A stretch of DNA of 64,000 nt from NCBI GenBank assembly GCA_039583875.1, contig CM077150.1:186438375-186502374 (forward strand), read 5' to 3'. The stretch comes from Platanthera guangdongensis. Lineage: Eukaryota; Streptophyta; Magnoliopsida; Asparagales; Orchidaceae. How positions within the stretch are numbered: position 1 is the first letter of the stretch; each line of letters begins with the position of its first letter. The notes beneath the pieces are model-generated. The model had not been told where the DNA came from and did not search any database. It was given only the letters and a program-made list of their open reading frames with translations. This document shows, one piece after another, positions 22,794-33,617 of this stretch. The position numbers and the translations under genes were made by a program.

Positions 22794-23479
22794 TCACCTT
22801 GCCCACAGCATAGAAATGTCGGGTCTGGTCACTGTGAGATATATGAGCTTACCAACCAGACGCCTGTACCGCGAACTATCTGAAAGAGGAGGCGAATCAT
22901 CTGTCCAGGTTTTGTCCTCCCCAGTAGCCATGGGGCATCGGGCAGGTTTAGCTCCAGTTAATCCTGCCTCTTTTAAAAGATCATGGGCATACTTACGCTG
23001 AGAGAGAACTAAGGAGTCGGGCTTCCGAGAGAGTTCGATCCCCAGAAAGTACTTTGGAGAGCTCATATCTTTAGTGATCAGATGTTGGCGAAGATGTCGC
23101 TTTGTCAGGGCTACCCCTTCCTGGTCATCGCCAGTGAGAAGATATCATCGACGTACACAGCAAGAACAACCAGCCCAGAAGGAGTTTTGCGAATAAAGAG
23201 AGAGTGATCAGCAGAGCTTCGCACAAAACCAACAGCCGCCACAATGCCGCTGAACTTGTCAAACCAAGCTCGAGGACTCTGCTTGAGGCCATAAATAGCC
23301 TTCTGCAGCCGGCATACTCGTGTCTCCCCCTGAGCAACATACCCAGGAGGTTGCTCCATGTAAACGGCATCATGAAGATCACCATAAAGGAAGACATTCT
23401 TGACGTCCAGCTGAGAAATCGGCCAATCCCGATTGACGGCCACATAGAGAAGAACCCGGATAGTGCTGAGACGAGCCAC
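22794..23479 (-). pseudogene. Element D reverse transcriptase, main part
   Basis: Frames 23111-23479 (WPISQLDVKNVFLYGDLHDA, MEQPPGYV, YGLKQSPRAWFDKF, LAVYVDDIFSLA) and 22794-23066 (SPKYFLGIELSRKPDSL, RRLVGKLIYLTVTRPDI). The YVDD box is intact. A shift near 23100 breaks the frame. Confidence 0.88.
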
Positions 23480-23492
23480 AGGGGAGAAGGTG

Positions 23493-24668
23493 TCAAGTAA
23501 TCAACCCCATAGTCTGAGTAAAGCCCTTAGCAACAAGGCGAGCCTTATACCGATCCACAGTGCCGTCTGGGCTAAATTTGACCACAAAGACCCAGCGACA
23601 GCCAACAACATCAATACCGAAGGGAGGAGGAATGAGAGTCCAGGTACCCCGCTCAGTGAGGGTCGCCATTTCCTCATCCATGGCCATCTTCCAGTGAGGA
23701 ATAGCAAGGGCCTCCTGATAGGAGCGGGGTGTGGCAGTGGCAGAGATAGCCAGTGCAAATGCCCTGCAAGAAGGGGTAAGACGATCATAGGAAACAACAG
23801 CAGCAAGGGGGTGTAGGGTACACGTCCGCACCCCTTTGCGAAGAGCTATAGGAAGATCCAGGTCAGCCGGGCCCGCGGCATCCGGAGCATCCGTGGTAGA
23901 GAAAGCTGGCCCGGGAGAAGAGAGCGACGGCAGCGGAGATGAGGGAGAGGGTGGTGGAGAAGGGAGAGAGAGGGGTGGAGGAAGAGGAGGGGGTGGAGAC
24001 GGTGTAGTAGAAGGCGAGGGAACGAAGGGAACGACAGGAGAATCAGAAGCTGGGAGAAGAGGAGAGGAGCCATCCGAGAAGTAGGAGGTATTCTCGAAGA
24101 AGGTGACGTCAGCAGAGACGAATTGCTTACGAAGGACGGGATCAAAGCAACAGTAGCCTTTCTGAGTGGTGGAGTACCCCAGAAAGACACATTTGGTGGA
24201 GCGAGGGGAGAGCTTATCACGGGTGGCAGAAGGGGTATGCACAAAGGCAGTGCATCCAAAGATTTGGAGAGGAAGAGGAAACGGCTCCTTGCCCGGATAC
24301 AAAATGGAGAACGGGGTTTGGCCGTGGAGAACCGTGGAGGGAATGCGATTGATGAGGTAGCAGGCAAGGAGAACAGTATAGCCCCAATAGGAGCGAGGAA
24401 CATGCATCTGGGTCATCAAGGTGCGAGCGACATCGAGGAGGTGACGGTTTTTGCGTTCGGCCACACAATTTTGTTGTGAAGTATAGACACAACTAGTTTG
24501 ATGAAGAATCTCATTTTGCATGCAGAATGTAGAGAAGTCACGACTGAGATATTCTTGGGCATTATCAGATCGAAAAACTTGGATAGAAACACCAAACTGA
24601 GTTTTGATCATGAGATAGAAGGATGTCCATACAGAGAATAATTTGGAGCGATCTTTTAATAGATACAC
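23493..24668 (-). pseudogene. Element D integrase core to reverse transcriptase N-terminus
   Basis: A 391-residue open frame. It starts within the integrase core (YLLKDRSKLFSVWTSF, FRSDNAQEYLSRDF with the second Asp, QQNCVAERKNRHLL with Glu), passes a Pro/Ser-rich linker at about residues 200-250, and ends with the reverse transcriptase start (WKMAMDEEMATLTERGTWTL, RYKARLVAKGF). It is the longest intact stretch of D. Confidence 0.88.
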
Positions 24669-25183
24669 CCACGTACATCGAGAGAAATCATCAATGAACG
24701 TGACAAAATAGGAACTACCCCGACCAATGGTAAGTGTAAGAGAAGGACCCCAGATATCGGAGTGGATTAGATCAAACGGACGGGTAGAGCTACGAACTTG
24801 CTTTGGAGGGAAGGAGGAGCGGTGATGCTTGCCAAGCTGACATGCCTCACAGTTGAGCGGAGGACTTTGAGGAGGAAGGTGGGGCAGAAGTTGACGAAGA
24901 AGATGGGGAGAAGCATGACCAAGGCGGAGATGCCATTGGAGAAGATCTGTGGAGGTGGAGGAGAAGGTGGAAAAAGCAGAAATGTTGTCCAGGAAGTATA
25001 AGCCGCCACTCTCAGTCCCAGTAGCAATCGTCCGTTGGGAGTCCGGATCCTGAAAAGAGCAAGAAGTAGAAGTAAATGTGACGGAACACTGTAATTGCTT
25101 GCAAAGAGAGGTAACAGATAATAAGTTGCACGGGAACTAGGGCACGTATAGAGTATCCGCCAAGTGAAGAGACGGAGTGACAT
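24669..25183 (-). pseudogene. Element D pre-integrase and integrase N-terminal region
   Basis: Reading across frames on the minus strand gives WHLRLGHASPHLL, the His-Cys zinc segment (CEACQLGKHH) and DLIHSDIWGPS with the first catalytic Asp near 24760. The visible 138-residue frame (24767-25183) is out of register, so shifts are present. Confidence 0.7.
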
Positions 25184-25484
25184 GAACGATCCCTATTCCA
25201 TGGACTGGTGATGAAGAGCCGTCAGCGAGAATAACCGAGGGCAAGCGAGCATGTTTTTCTAGGAGAGAGAAACACGGAAGATGGCCGGTCATATGATTCG
25301 TAGCACCAGTGTCGATCAGCCATTTGCCCTGAGTAACAACGTGTGCACGACCAGAAGACGTGACAATCGAGGCGAACGGCTTGGAGGAGGATATGAAAGC
25401 CATGAAGGGAGGAATAAGAAACTGCAGCGGTCTCGGTGTCAGCACACCAGCGGCAAGAAGGGTCACGACCAAGGTGCAGAGCAC
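25137..25484 (-). pseudogene. Element D protease
   Basis: A 115-residue frame with KWLIDTGATNHMTG (DTG intact) and VILADGSSSPVHGIG, a copia aspartic protease. Upstream there is no zinc-knuckle gag. Confidence 0.85.
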
Positions 25485-26166
25485 AAGCCGCGCGACTGAA
25501 TCAGGAGGTCGCGGCGACTAACAAGCAGGAGCGGCTAAAGGAAGAAAGGTAGAGAGGCCGCGCAAACAAGGGAGAATCCGCGCGAACAGAGAGGAAGGCG
25601 CGGGGAGAGGAAAAGAGAGCAACCCGCGTGAAACCGCAGCGGGTTAAAGGGAAGAAGCTGCACGAACACGAGCGGCTAGGAAGCAGAACAAGGCACAGCG
25701 GGGAAGAGGTCGCGCGGACTGAAAAGGCCGAGCGAACAGAAGAGAGGAGAAGAACAGGTGACCGTGACCAAGATGCAGGTGAGATAGGAACAACCCGCAC
25801 GGTCAGGCAGATCATAGCAGCAAACTGCGAGTATAGAGACAAGAGGAAAAGGGGAAAGCAGAAGCGGACAGGGAGAAGAAGTCCGCAGCGGGTAGAGACA
25901 AGGCCGCAACGACTAGGAAATCGGAGAGGCAAGAAAGAACAAGGAGCGCGGCGACAAGGAAACAGGTCGCTGCGACGAAGAGCAGTAGGAGAAGAGAACC
26001 AAGAAGAAGCAAGCCGCGCGAACAGGGCAGCGGACAGAAACAAGCCGCGCGGATAGAAACAAGCCGCGCGGACAGAAGAGAAGGCAAGTCGCGAATCAAG
26101 TCGCAGAACGCGGAAAACAAGCCGCGAACAACAGAGAGCGCACAGAATCAGGAGGAAATGACCGTG
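25485..26166 (-). other. Gag position of D: purine-rich CG-word sequence, no gag seen
   Basis: About 680 bp where copia gag should lie. It is purine-rich on the + strand, with repeated CCGCGCG/CGCGCGG words and no gag motif or zinc knuckle in any frame. Long frames here (for example 25501-26043 on the minus strand) are rich in Ser, Leu, Arg and Cys and look like composition effects. Confidence 0.6.
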
Positions 26167-26179
26167 TCCTCTGATACCA
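26167..26179 (-). other. Primer-binding site of element D
   Basis: Minus-strand TGGTATCAGAGG directly next to the LTR end, an initiator Met-tRNA match. Confidence 0.88.
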
Positions 26180-26542
26180 TGTTAGAAAGTAGCGAAAAGA
26201 GAGAACAAGCGGAAAAGTTTTTGAATAATTGAAACTTTATTATCCAAAAAAAGGTAACTATTACAAAGGTATGCCCTCCCTTATATAGAATGGAGAAGAG
26301 ATGAGAGAATACAAATAAGAGATGTGGGACTAAAAATTTACAAGCTAAGCGGACTGTACAAAGTAAACCGCACAAGCCGCGCGGTTAGACAGAAGGACTA
26401 ACCGCACGGCTACAACAAGAGAAGCAGAGAGGTCGCCTGTGAAGATCGCTAGACCGCCCGGTTTACAAGCCGGCGAGTCAAACCGCCAGACCGTGCGGTC
26501 TTCAACCCGCCAAGACAGACCGCCCGGTCACCAACTTCAACA
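26180..26542 (-). repeat. Element D 5' LTR
   Basis: 363 bp, same length as the 3' copy with only a few base differences, which points to recent insertion. Confidence 0.92.
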
Positions 26543-27185
26543 TGGTGACTGACCACCCCATCAGCAACATCTTTGAGGGGTGGAGCATTCTGGCAGGCTG
26601 GCCAAATGGTCGGTGGAGTTGAGTGAGTTCGACGTCTCCTTCGTCCCCCGCCTCTCGATCAAAGCTCAAGCGATGGCCGACTTCTTGGCCGATTATGTGA
26701 TTGAGGTGGCGGAGGAAGAGCTCACTCTCCCGACCCCTTGGAAGGTGAAGGTGGATGGCGCCTCAGGGAGGCATTCCCTAGGAGTGGGGGTGATCTTAGA
26801 GAGCCCTCAAGGGACTAGAATTGAGCAGACAGTGGTGGTACACTTTCCCATCACCAACAATCAGGCCGAGTATGAGGCCGTGATAGCAGGGCTGCGCCTG
26901 GCCAGGGAGCTGGTGGTGTCGGACGTGGAGGTCCTTACTGACTCCATGGTGGTAGCTTCCCAGATCAACGTGGAGTTCGAGGCAAGAGAGCCTACCCTGC
27001 GGCTATACTTGACCAAAGTAAAGGGAGTCATTGGCACGTTCCAAACTTTCTCCATCCAGCACGTACCCCGGGAGGAGAATGAGCAGGTCGATCAGCTCGC
27101 AAAGCATGGTCCTCCGGTGGGGGGGGGGGTACTATCACCGACCTTTTCCGCTCCTCCATCGAAGAAGGAGAGCTTATGGAGATAG
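26543..27185 (+). pseudogene. Element E RNase H end and second (archaeal-type) RNase H
   Basis: VTDHPISNIFEG ends the first RNase H. After a one-base deletion near 26580 the frame goes on with VEHSGRLAKWSVELSEFDV. The second domain starts WKVKVDGASGRHSLGVGVI (Asp), then TNNQAEYEAVIAGL (Glu), VEVLTDSMVVASQI (Asp) and EENEQVDQLAKHG (Asp). A second RNase H after the first is the hallmark of the Tat lineage. The frame is lost in the G run at 27119-27129. Confidence 0.88.
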
Positions 27186-28110
27186 ACCAGCGGCCTTCAT
27201 GGATGGACCCGGTTGTAACTTTCCTTTCCACGGGAGAGTATCCAGAGGGGGTAGACAAGAAAAAGCTCAGGCACAAGTCGGCATACTACCTCCTCCAGGA
27301 TGGGCAGTTGTACAGAAAAACTCTCTCGGGGATGTTGGCTTGATGCGTGGCCGAGAGGGAAGTATAAAGAATCTTAGAAGAAGTTCACTCCGGAGAGTGT
27401 GGGAGTCACTCCGGGAGTCGGACCCTGGAAGGGAGGATTGTCAGGCAGGGATACTTCTGGCCCACCCTGGGTTGTGATGCAACGGAGTTTGCAAGAAGGT
27501 GCCATAAATGCCAGCTGTTTGCTCCCCTCCAGCTACAGCCGGCTCAGCGACTCAAAAGTATCGCAGCCCCCTGACCCTTTGCCATTTGGGGAATGGATTT
27601 GGTTGGACCGTTCCACCAGGCCAGTGGGCAGAGGAGGTTCCTACTGGTGATGATCGATTATTTCTCCAAGTGGTTGGAATTGAAGGCGCTGGCCAAGGTA
27701 ACTTCCCAGGTCATCAGGAACTTCGTATGGGGGGAGATCATCTGCCGCCATGGGTTCCCTCAGGCCATTGTCACGGACAATGAGCGCCAGTTTGCCAGCG
27801 CGGAATTTACCAGCTTCTGCGAGCAGCTTGGGATCGACCTCAGGTTCGCCTCGGTCCACCACCCCAGGAGCAACGGGCAGGTGGAAGCCGCGAACAAGAT
27901 CATTGTCAACCTCCTAAAGAAGGTGGAAAATCTGAAGGGGAGCTGGGTGGAACAGCTTCCCGCGGTTCTCTGGGCCTTGAGGACCACCCCCAACACAGCT
28001 ACCGGAGAGACCCCCTTCAAGCTCTCTCATGGGTGCGAGACAGTGCTCCCCGTGGAATTTGAAGTTCAGACACCTAAAGTTGTTGCGACCAGGGAAGGCA
28101 GGGAAGAATG
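27130..28110 (+). pseudogene. Element E integrase, zinc region and catalytic core
   Basis: After the G run another frame reads LFRSSIEEGELMEIDQRPSW, then LQDGQLYRKTLSG and a stop near 27342, then the Cys pair in CHKCQLFAPLQLQPAQ. From 27593 a clean 172-residue frame holds MDLVGPF, VTDNERQFASAEF (Asp) and HPRSNGQVEAANKII (Glu) and runs to the stop at 28109. About 58% of the module is open; the rest needs frame changes. Confidence 0.85.
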
Positions 28111-28111
28111 A

Positions 28112-28444
28112 CAGGCCGAGAATGAGGAGCTGCGGCTCTCCCTTGACATGGTGGAAGAACTGCGAGATCTTTCCGCCCTCCGACAGGAAGAGGTGAAGAG
28201 GCGGATGGCCAAGTACTTTGACAAGCACGTCAGAGTCAAGCAATTTGTGGAGGGGGACTTGGTGCTGAAGAAGGTGGATGCAGCAGGGAGGTCGGCAACC
28301 TTGGGGAAGCTCAACCCCAGCTGGGAAGGTCCATTTATTGTAAAAGAAGCTTTGAGATCAGGGGGGTATTGACTCCAAAATGTGGAGGGTGAGACCCTAA
28401 GTATCACCTGGAGTGGTGACGACTTAAAACGCTTTTTCCCTTAA
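28112..28444 (+). pseudogene. Element E integrase C-terminus
   Basis: RQEEVKRRMAKYFDKHVRVK and GDLVLKKVDAAGR lead to KLNPSWEGPFIVKEAL, the GPF/Y-type module. A TGA at 28371 interrupts it, and the original end is probably the TAA at 28442. No chromodomain follows, as expected for Tat. Confidence 0.82.
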
Positions 28445-28535
28445 AACATGTAAGTGGCGCTTTGATTTTTAATAATAAAAGGTCTTTAACACGACAATGC
28501 TGTCGCAGTGAGTTTGCCTGAAAAAGTGAAGTGTA

Positions 28536-30358
28536 CTTGGACCCCGAGTAGATCCCGCTGTCAGGATCTCACCTAGCTGGCAGGGCTGGAAGTCACTCAG
28601 TGTCATCCTTAGACCTCGAGCAGATCCCGTTGTCAGGCTCTCACCTAGCTGGCAGGGCTGGAAGTCACTCGATGGTATCAGCCTTGGACCCCAAGCAGAT
28701 CCCGCTGTCAGGCTCTCACCTAGCTGGCAGGGCTAGAAGTCACTCGGTGTCATCCTTAGACCTCGAGCAGATCCCGCTGTCAGGCTCTCACCTAACTGGC
28801 AGGGCTGGAAGTCACTCGATGGTATCAGCCTTGGACCCCGAGCAGATCCCGCTGCTAGGCTCTCACCTAGATGGCAGGGCTGGAAGTCACTCGGTGTCAT
28901 CCTTAGACCTCGAGCAGATCCCGCTATTAGGCTCTCACCTAGCTGGCAAGGCTGGAAGTCACTCGATGGTATCAGCCTTGGACCCTGAGCAGATCCCGCG
29001 GTCAGGCTCTCACCTAGCTGGTAGGGCTGGAAGTCACTCGGTATCATCCTTAGACCTCGAACAGATCCCGCTGTCAGGCTCTCACCTAGCTGGCAGGGCT
29101 GGAAGTTACTCGTTGGTATCAGCCTTGGACCCCGAGCAGATCCCGCTGCCAGGCTCTCACCTAGCTGGTAGGGCTGGAAGTCACTCAGTGTCATCCTTAG
29201 ACCTCGAGTAGATCCCGCTGTCAGGCTCTCACCTAGCTGGCAGGGCTGGAAGTCACTCGATGGTATCGGCCTTGAACCCCGAGCAGATCCCGCTGTCAGG
29301 CTCTCACCTAGCTGGCAGGGCTGTAAGTCACTCGGTGTCATCCTTAGACCTCGAGCAGATCCCGCTGTCAGGCTCTAACTTAGCTGGCAGGGATGGAAGT
29401 CACTCGATGGTATCAACCATGGACCCCGAGCAGATCCCGCTGTCAGGCTCTCACCTAGCTGGCAGGGCTGGAAGTCACTCGGTGTCATCCTTAGACCTCA
29501 ATCAGATCCCGCTATTAGGCTCTCACCTAGCTGGCAGGGCTGGAAGTCACTCGATGGTATCAGCCTTGGACACCAAGCAGATCCCGCTGCCAGGCTCTCA
29601 CCTAGCTGGCAGGGCTGCAAGTCACTCGGTGTCATCCTTAGAACCTCGAGCAGATCCCGCTGTCAGGCTCTCACCTAGCTGGCAGGGCTGGAAGTCACTC
29701 GATGGTATCAGCCTTGGACCCCGAGCAGTTCCTGCTGCCAGGCTCTCACCTAGCTGGCAGGGCTGGAAGTCACTCGGTGTCATCCTTATACCTCGAGCAG
29801 ATCCCGCTGTCAAGCTCTCACCTAGCTGGCGGGGCTGGAAGTCACTCGATGGTATCAGCCTTGGACCCCGAGCAGATCCCGCTACCAGGCTCTCACCTAG
29901 CTGGCAGGGCTGGAAGTCACTCAATGTCATCCTTAGACCTCGAGCAGATCCCGCTGTCAGGCTCTCACCTAGCTGGCAGGGCTGGAAGTCACTCGATGGT
30001 ATCAGCCTTGAACCCCGAGCAGATCCCGCTATCAGGCTCTCACCTAGCTGACAGGGCTGGAAGTCACTCGGTGTCATCCTTAGACCTCGATCAGATCCCG
30101 CTGTCATGCTCTCACCTAGCTGGCAGGGCTGGAAGTCACTCGATTGTATCAGCCTTGGACCCTGAGCAGATCCCGCTGTCAGGCTCTCACCTAGCTGGCA
30201 GGGCTGGAAGTCGCTCGGTGTCATCCTTAGACCTCGAGCAGATCCCGCTGTCAGGCTCTCACCTAGCTGGCAGGGCTTGAAGTCACTCGATGGTATCAGC
30301 CTTGGACCCCGAGCAGATCCCACTGTCAGGCTCTCACCTAGCTGGCGAGGCTGGAAGC
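28536..30358. repeat. Tandem array of element E: 25 units alternating 72 and 75 bp
   Basis: Two unit types alternate. One carries TGTCATCCTTAGACCTC and the other ATGGTATCAGCCTTGGACC; they share a core of about 55 bp (GATCCCGCTGTCAGGCTC, CACCTAGCTGGCAGGGCTGG). The dimer is 147 bp. Both unit lengths are multiples of three, so the array stays open over long stretches on both strands without being a gene. It lies between integrase and the antisense genes. Confidence 0.95.
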
Positions 30359-30974
30359 CCCTCAGGGAAGTCCTACACTGTCCGGGTAGTGCATAGCAAG
30401 CTCTTCTAAAGATAAGAGGGGAGAGCTCGGCATTGGGGAGCTCGGGCTCGCCAATTCACCCCAGTCTCGGCAGAAGGGTGGCAAGCTAGGACCCGGGACC
30501 TCGCTAGGAGGAGGTGGGTTCCGCCGGGCCGCCCCGTCCCCCGACTGTGTTTCACTCAGTAAAATTTGGTGAATTTGGTTTCCAGATTGGTAAGATTATG
30601 GGCTGCCCGCAATCGAGTTGAGGCGAATCCCGAGAATTGGCGAGCCAGGCCCTTGGACCTCGCTAAGGGGAGGCGGATCCAGCCAAAACGCCCCGCCCCC
30701 ACGTTATTTTACTTAGAAAAATTATAGTGAATTTGAATTTTTGTTGAAATAAGGCCATGGACAGCTCGCGAGCAAGCTGTGGCGAGCCCTGAGGATTGTC
30801 GAACTCTCAAAAGGTGCTTTTAGGAAGGAGTCCGAGCAATTATTCTACTCGAAGTCTATCTACGCGAGGTCGCCTGGGGAAGGGCTCGCGAACAGGCAGA
30901 ACGCAGCAAGGACAAAAAATAGAAAATAGAAGAAAGAGGAGAATGGATTGACTATAATCAAAAATCTATTTCAT
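30359..30974. other. Element E untranslated spacer with ~130-bp imperfect direct repeat
   Basis: No gene seen. Two diverged copies (about 30450-30590 and 30625-30745) share CTCGCTA, CGCCCCG and an AAAATT..GTGAATTTG end. Confidence 0.6.
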
Positions 30975-31228
30975 TTAACAGTGATGTTTACAGGTAGAGC
31001 TTGCCTCAGCGAGGAAACAAAAGAAAGTATATGCACTTAGACCTCGCCCCCCCCCCCCCCCGCCAGATTGGTGGTCCTCCCCTTCGCATGACTGATCCGG
31101 GAAGCCCTTCCCAAACAGCGCGTCTAGACTGTCTTCCTTCTCGCTGGGAGGCATCGCCGGGAACATGCTCGACATCAGGTCCAGGGCCAACATCTCCTCG
31201 CATCCCTCCGCCAGCACTGTAGTGTCCA

Positions 31229-33160
31229 TCATCTGAAGGGTGCATTCGGGGCCTGGATGGAGTTGATCCACAGCCTCTCGACGAGGTCGGCCTCGCCAAA
31301 AATCCTTGGCCTCTTGTAGGGGAGGGTAGGATCGGCGCCGCTGGGCGGGAAGAAGATCTCCGCCTGGCGGCGGACCTCACGGTTGAGGTGCTGATTCTCC
31401 TCTTTCAGCTTTGCATTCGCCCCCTCCAGCTCAGCAAGCTGGACGCGAAGCTGGCCGATCTCCTCCTCCTGCTCGGCATTGCGAGCCCGCAGCTCCCCGG
31501 CGGCCTTGACATCCTGATAGAAGAAAAGTTCATTAGTGGCAGTGCAAAATATTTCAAGTAAAAGAGGGAAGAGGAAGCCCGATACTCACCAACCCGCCGG
31601 CGGCCTGGGCGAGAACCTCGGCGATGCCGAGCCGCCTCGCCTGATCAACGACCTTGTCTTTGGCGACGTCGCGGGCTTGCTCGGCTTTTTGGAGTTGGTT
31701 GCTGCGGGCAAAGCTGCGGAGGGTCAGCATGTGGTGAAGCTCCATAGACCGCATATGGGCCTGCAGGCCCTCATGGCCAAGCTGCCGCATGGTCATATTC
31801 TTGTAGGCCTCGGCATCCTCCCGACCATAAAGGCCAAAGCCGAGGGCGTAAGCGTGACCGGTGGCGGGCTCGCGGTCATGCCAGGAAGGGTGCAAGGTGG
31901 AGATGGAAACACGTTGGGCCAGCTCGTCCCACTGCACCATGGGCTCGCCCGCCGAGTCTTTCCACCGCCCCCAAAGTTGTAGAGGGGGTGCAGTTTCGGC
32001 GCCCCGCGCTCGCGAGCCGTCCTCTTCTCCGAAGGAGGTGGAGAGATCGCCACAGAGGGAGCAGGAGCCTCGCCGACCTTCCGCCCCTTGCTAATGATCT
32101 CCTTCAGCGGGCTCTCTGGCGACGCGTCGGGGATGGTCTCGGGCGAGCTTATGTACTTGGGGCTGGATTGATGTTGTTGATGTTGTTTCCCTCGAGGAGC
32201 GAGCACGGCTTTCTTCATCTTTTTTGGTAATTGCTGGCGGTGTGGCGTGTTCGATCCCGCATACTCAGAACGCCTCTTGCTGGAAGAGGGTTGGGAGAAG
32301 GCCGCCTCATCTCGGTAGGCCGCCGCCTTCTCGTGAGCAAGGGGGTCTGGGTACAACCCCGAGTCCTCGAACGGCGGGTTCACTGGAATTACCGCTCCCC
32401 TGCAAGGAGAAACTTTGAAAAAGTTTGATCTTCAACAACAATGTGGCGTTCTCGGCGACCGGGCGAGCTCGACAAAAGTGGAGGGAACAATACCTTCGCC
32501 GGGTAGGACGGGGAGAAGCGCGTCAAGGCCCCTTCGCAGGAAGGCAACCTCGAAGTCCTTGTGGAGGAAAAACTTATGGAGGTCGGCATCGTTGTCGGAC
32601 ACAGCCGGGGGGCGGTAGACTTCCTCGCCCTTATGCTGCGGCGAGTATGGGATGTTGCCGAGATCGCCCTTGATAAAGATGATCTTGCTCATCCAGTTGT
32701 GGTGCTTATTCGCGATCTCGCGAACTTTGATCAGCGAGCCGCCGAAGTAGGCGATCTCGTCCGGCGTCGCCTTGTAAGAGAAGAGTTTCCTGAATACTGT
32801 CAGGTTGAACTCAATCCTCTCTCGCCGGAGATAGCTCGCGAACGCCACCATCATGGTGATGGCATTGAAGTTCAACTGGGCGGGCACCGCGCCATAATAT
32901 TTCAGAATCTGCCGGATCTCCGGCCAGAGGGGAAGGCGCAACCCCACCTCAAAGTGAGAGATGGGGAAGGCGAGCTCGTCGTCATAGAAGGTATTGATGC
33001 CCCCCTGCCTCGGCCGGCGCGCCTCGAAGCCCGGCGGAACGTGGTCGCCAACAAATTGCGCGAGCTCCTCCTCGGTGGTGTTCCCCTCGAAGAAGCAGTA
33101 ATCGGTGAAGTGCAGGGCGCATTTGGTGCGGCCGTCGGCGTCAGGGTTGGCCTTGCCCAT
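31229..33160 (-). pseudogene. Element E antisense gene 2 (PF04195-like protein), spliced
   Basis: Exon 1 from ATG 33160 encodes about 220 residues with FPISHFEVGLRLPLWPEIRQ, LKYYGAVPAQLN and FRKLFSY. This resembles the plant 'putative gypsy-type transposon' domain (PF04195, from memory). An intron acceptor lies at 32400. Exon 2 has basic KKMKKAVLAPRGK, a one-base shift near 31965, then helices (VQWDELAQRVS, LYGREDAEAYKNM). An intron with GTGAGT donor and CAG acceptor spans 31514-31588 (75 bp, phase 0). Exon 3 is a coiled coil (LRVQLAELEGANAKLKEEN); the stop is at 31229, or later through the acidic frame down to 30975. The function is unknown. It has a homologue in element G. Confidence 0.7.
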
Positions 33161-33267
33161 ACTCGCAGAAGAAGGGATGGAGCGCGAACAGAAAAGGGAG
33201 AAAGCACAGGAAGAGAGAGAGAAGAAAGCAGTTAAGGCGGTAGTACGGGGGTTGGTGGGGGAGGGGG

Positions 33268-33276
33268 CTATTTATA
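33268..33276 (-). promoter_or_regulatory. TATA box of antisense gene 2 in E
   Basis: Minus-strand TATAAATAG, 108 bp upstream of the ATG at 33160. Element G has the same word at the same relative place (60128-60136). Confidence 0.65.
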
Positions 33277-33617
33277 GAAAAAGTAATTAGGTTGCCAAGC
33301 TGTCCAATCGGCCCAGCTCGCCATCCCAGCTCGCCAACCCCCAGCTCGCCGGCTTCCGACGCGTTCCAACCACCAAAGCTGTCCAATCGGCCCAGCTCGC
33401 CAACCCTCAGCTCGCCGACTTCCGGCGCGTTCCAACAAAGGCTAAGTCAAATAAAAGCAATACATTATTTAAGTACCACATGTCTAAGAATGTTTAAAGT
33501 TGTTTATTACAAAGACCAAATGCAGGAATAAGAAAGCGGGGTGCGCAGGCAGGGGAAAAACCAGGAGGCGAGTACCAGTCGGTTCGGCAAACGAGCCGCC
33601 CTTTATCTGCCCCGACC

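Larger units (their letters stand above)
21832..26542 (-). mobile_element. Element D: Ty1/copia retrotransposon
   Basis: Two 363-bp LTRs (21832-22194 and 26180-26542), PPT and PBS on the minus strand. Pol order, right to left, is protease, integrase, reverse transcriptase, RNase H, the copia order. Right flank TGGTG (26543-26547); the left flank reads TGGTCA, so it lies at or beside the same site as the minimal element. No recognisable gag is present. RNase H of E resumes directly after its right end. Confidence 0.9.

Noticed and set aside
23836..24084. Gly/Glu-rich + strand frame
   Set aside because: Shadow of the Pro/Ser-rich linker of D pol on the other strand.
25501..26056. 180- and 142-residue frames as gag of D
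   Set aside because: Composition follows the CG-word, purine-rich DNA; no gag helix motif or zinc knuckle.
28600..30323. Long frames (192-263 residues) on both strands as genes
   Set aside because: They follow the 72/75-bp tandem units and are open only because both unit lengths are multiples of three. No start context or domain.
28536..30358. CRISPR array
   Set aside because: Direct tandem units without unique spacers, in a plant retroelement; no cas genes.
32561..33235. 224-residue + strand frame as a sense gene of E
   Set aside because: It mirrors antisense gene 2, whose motifs, TATA, intron and homologue in G favour the minus strand.
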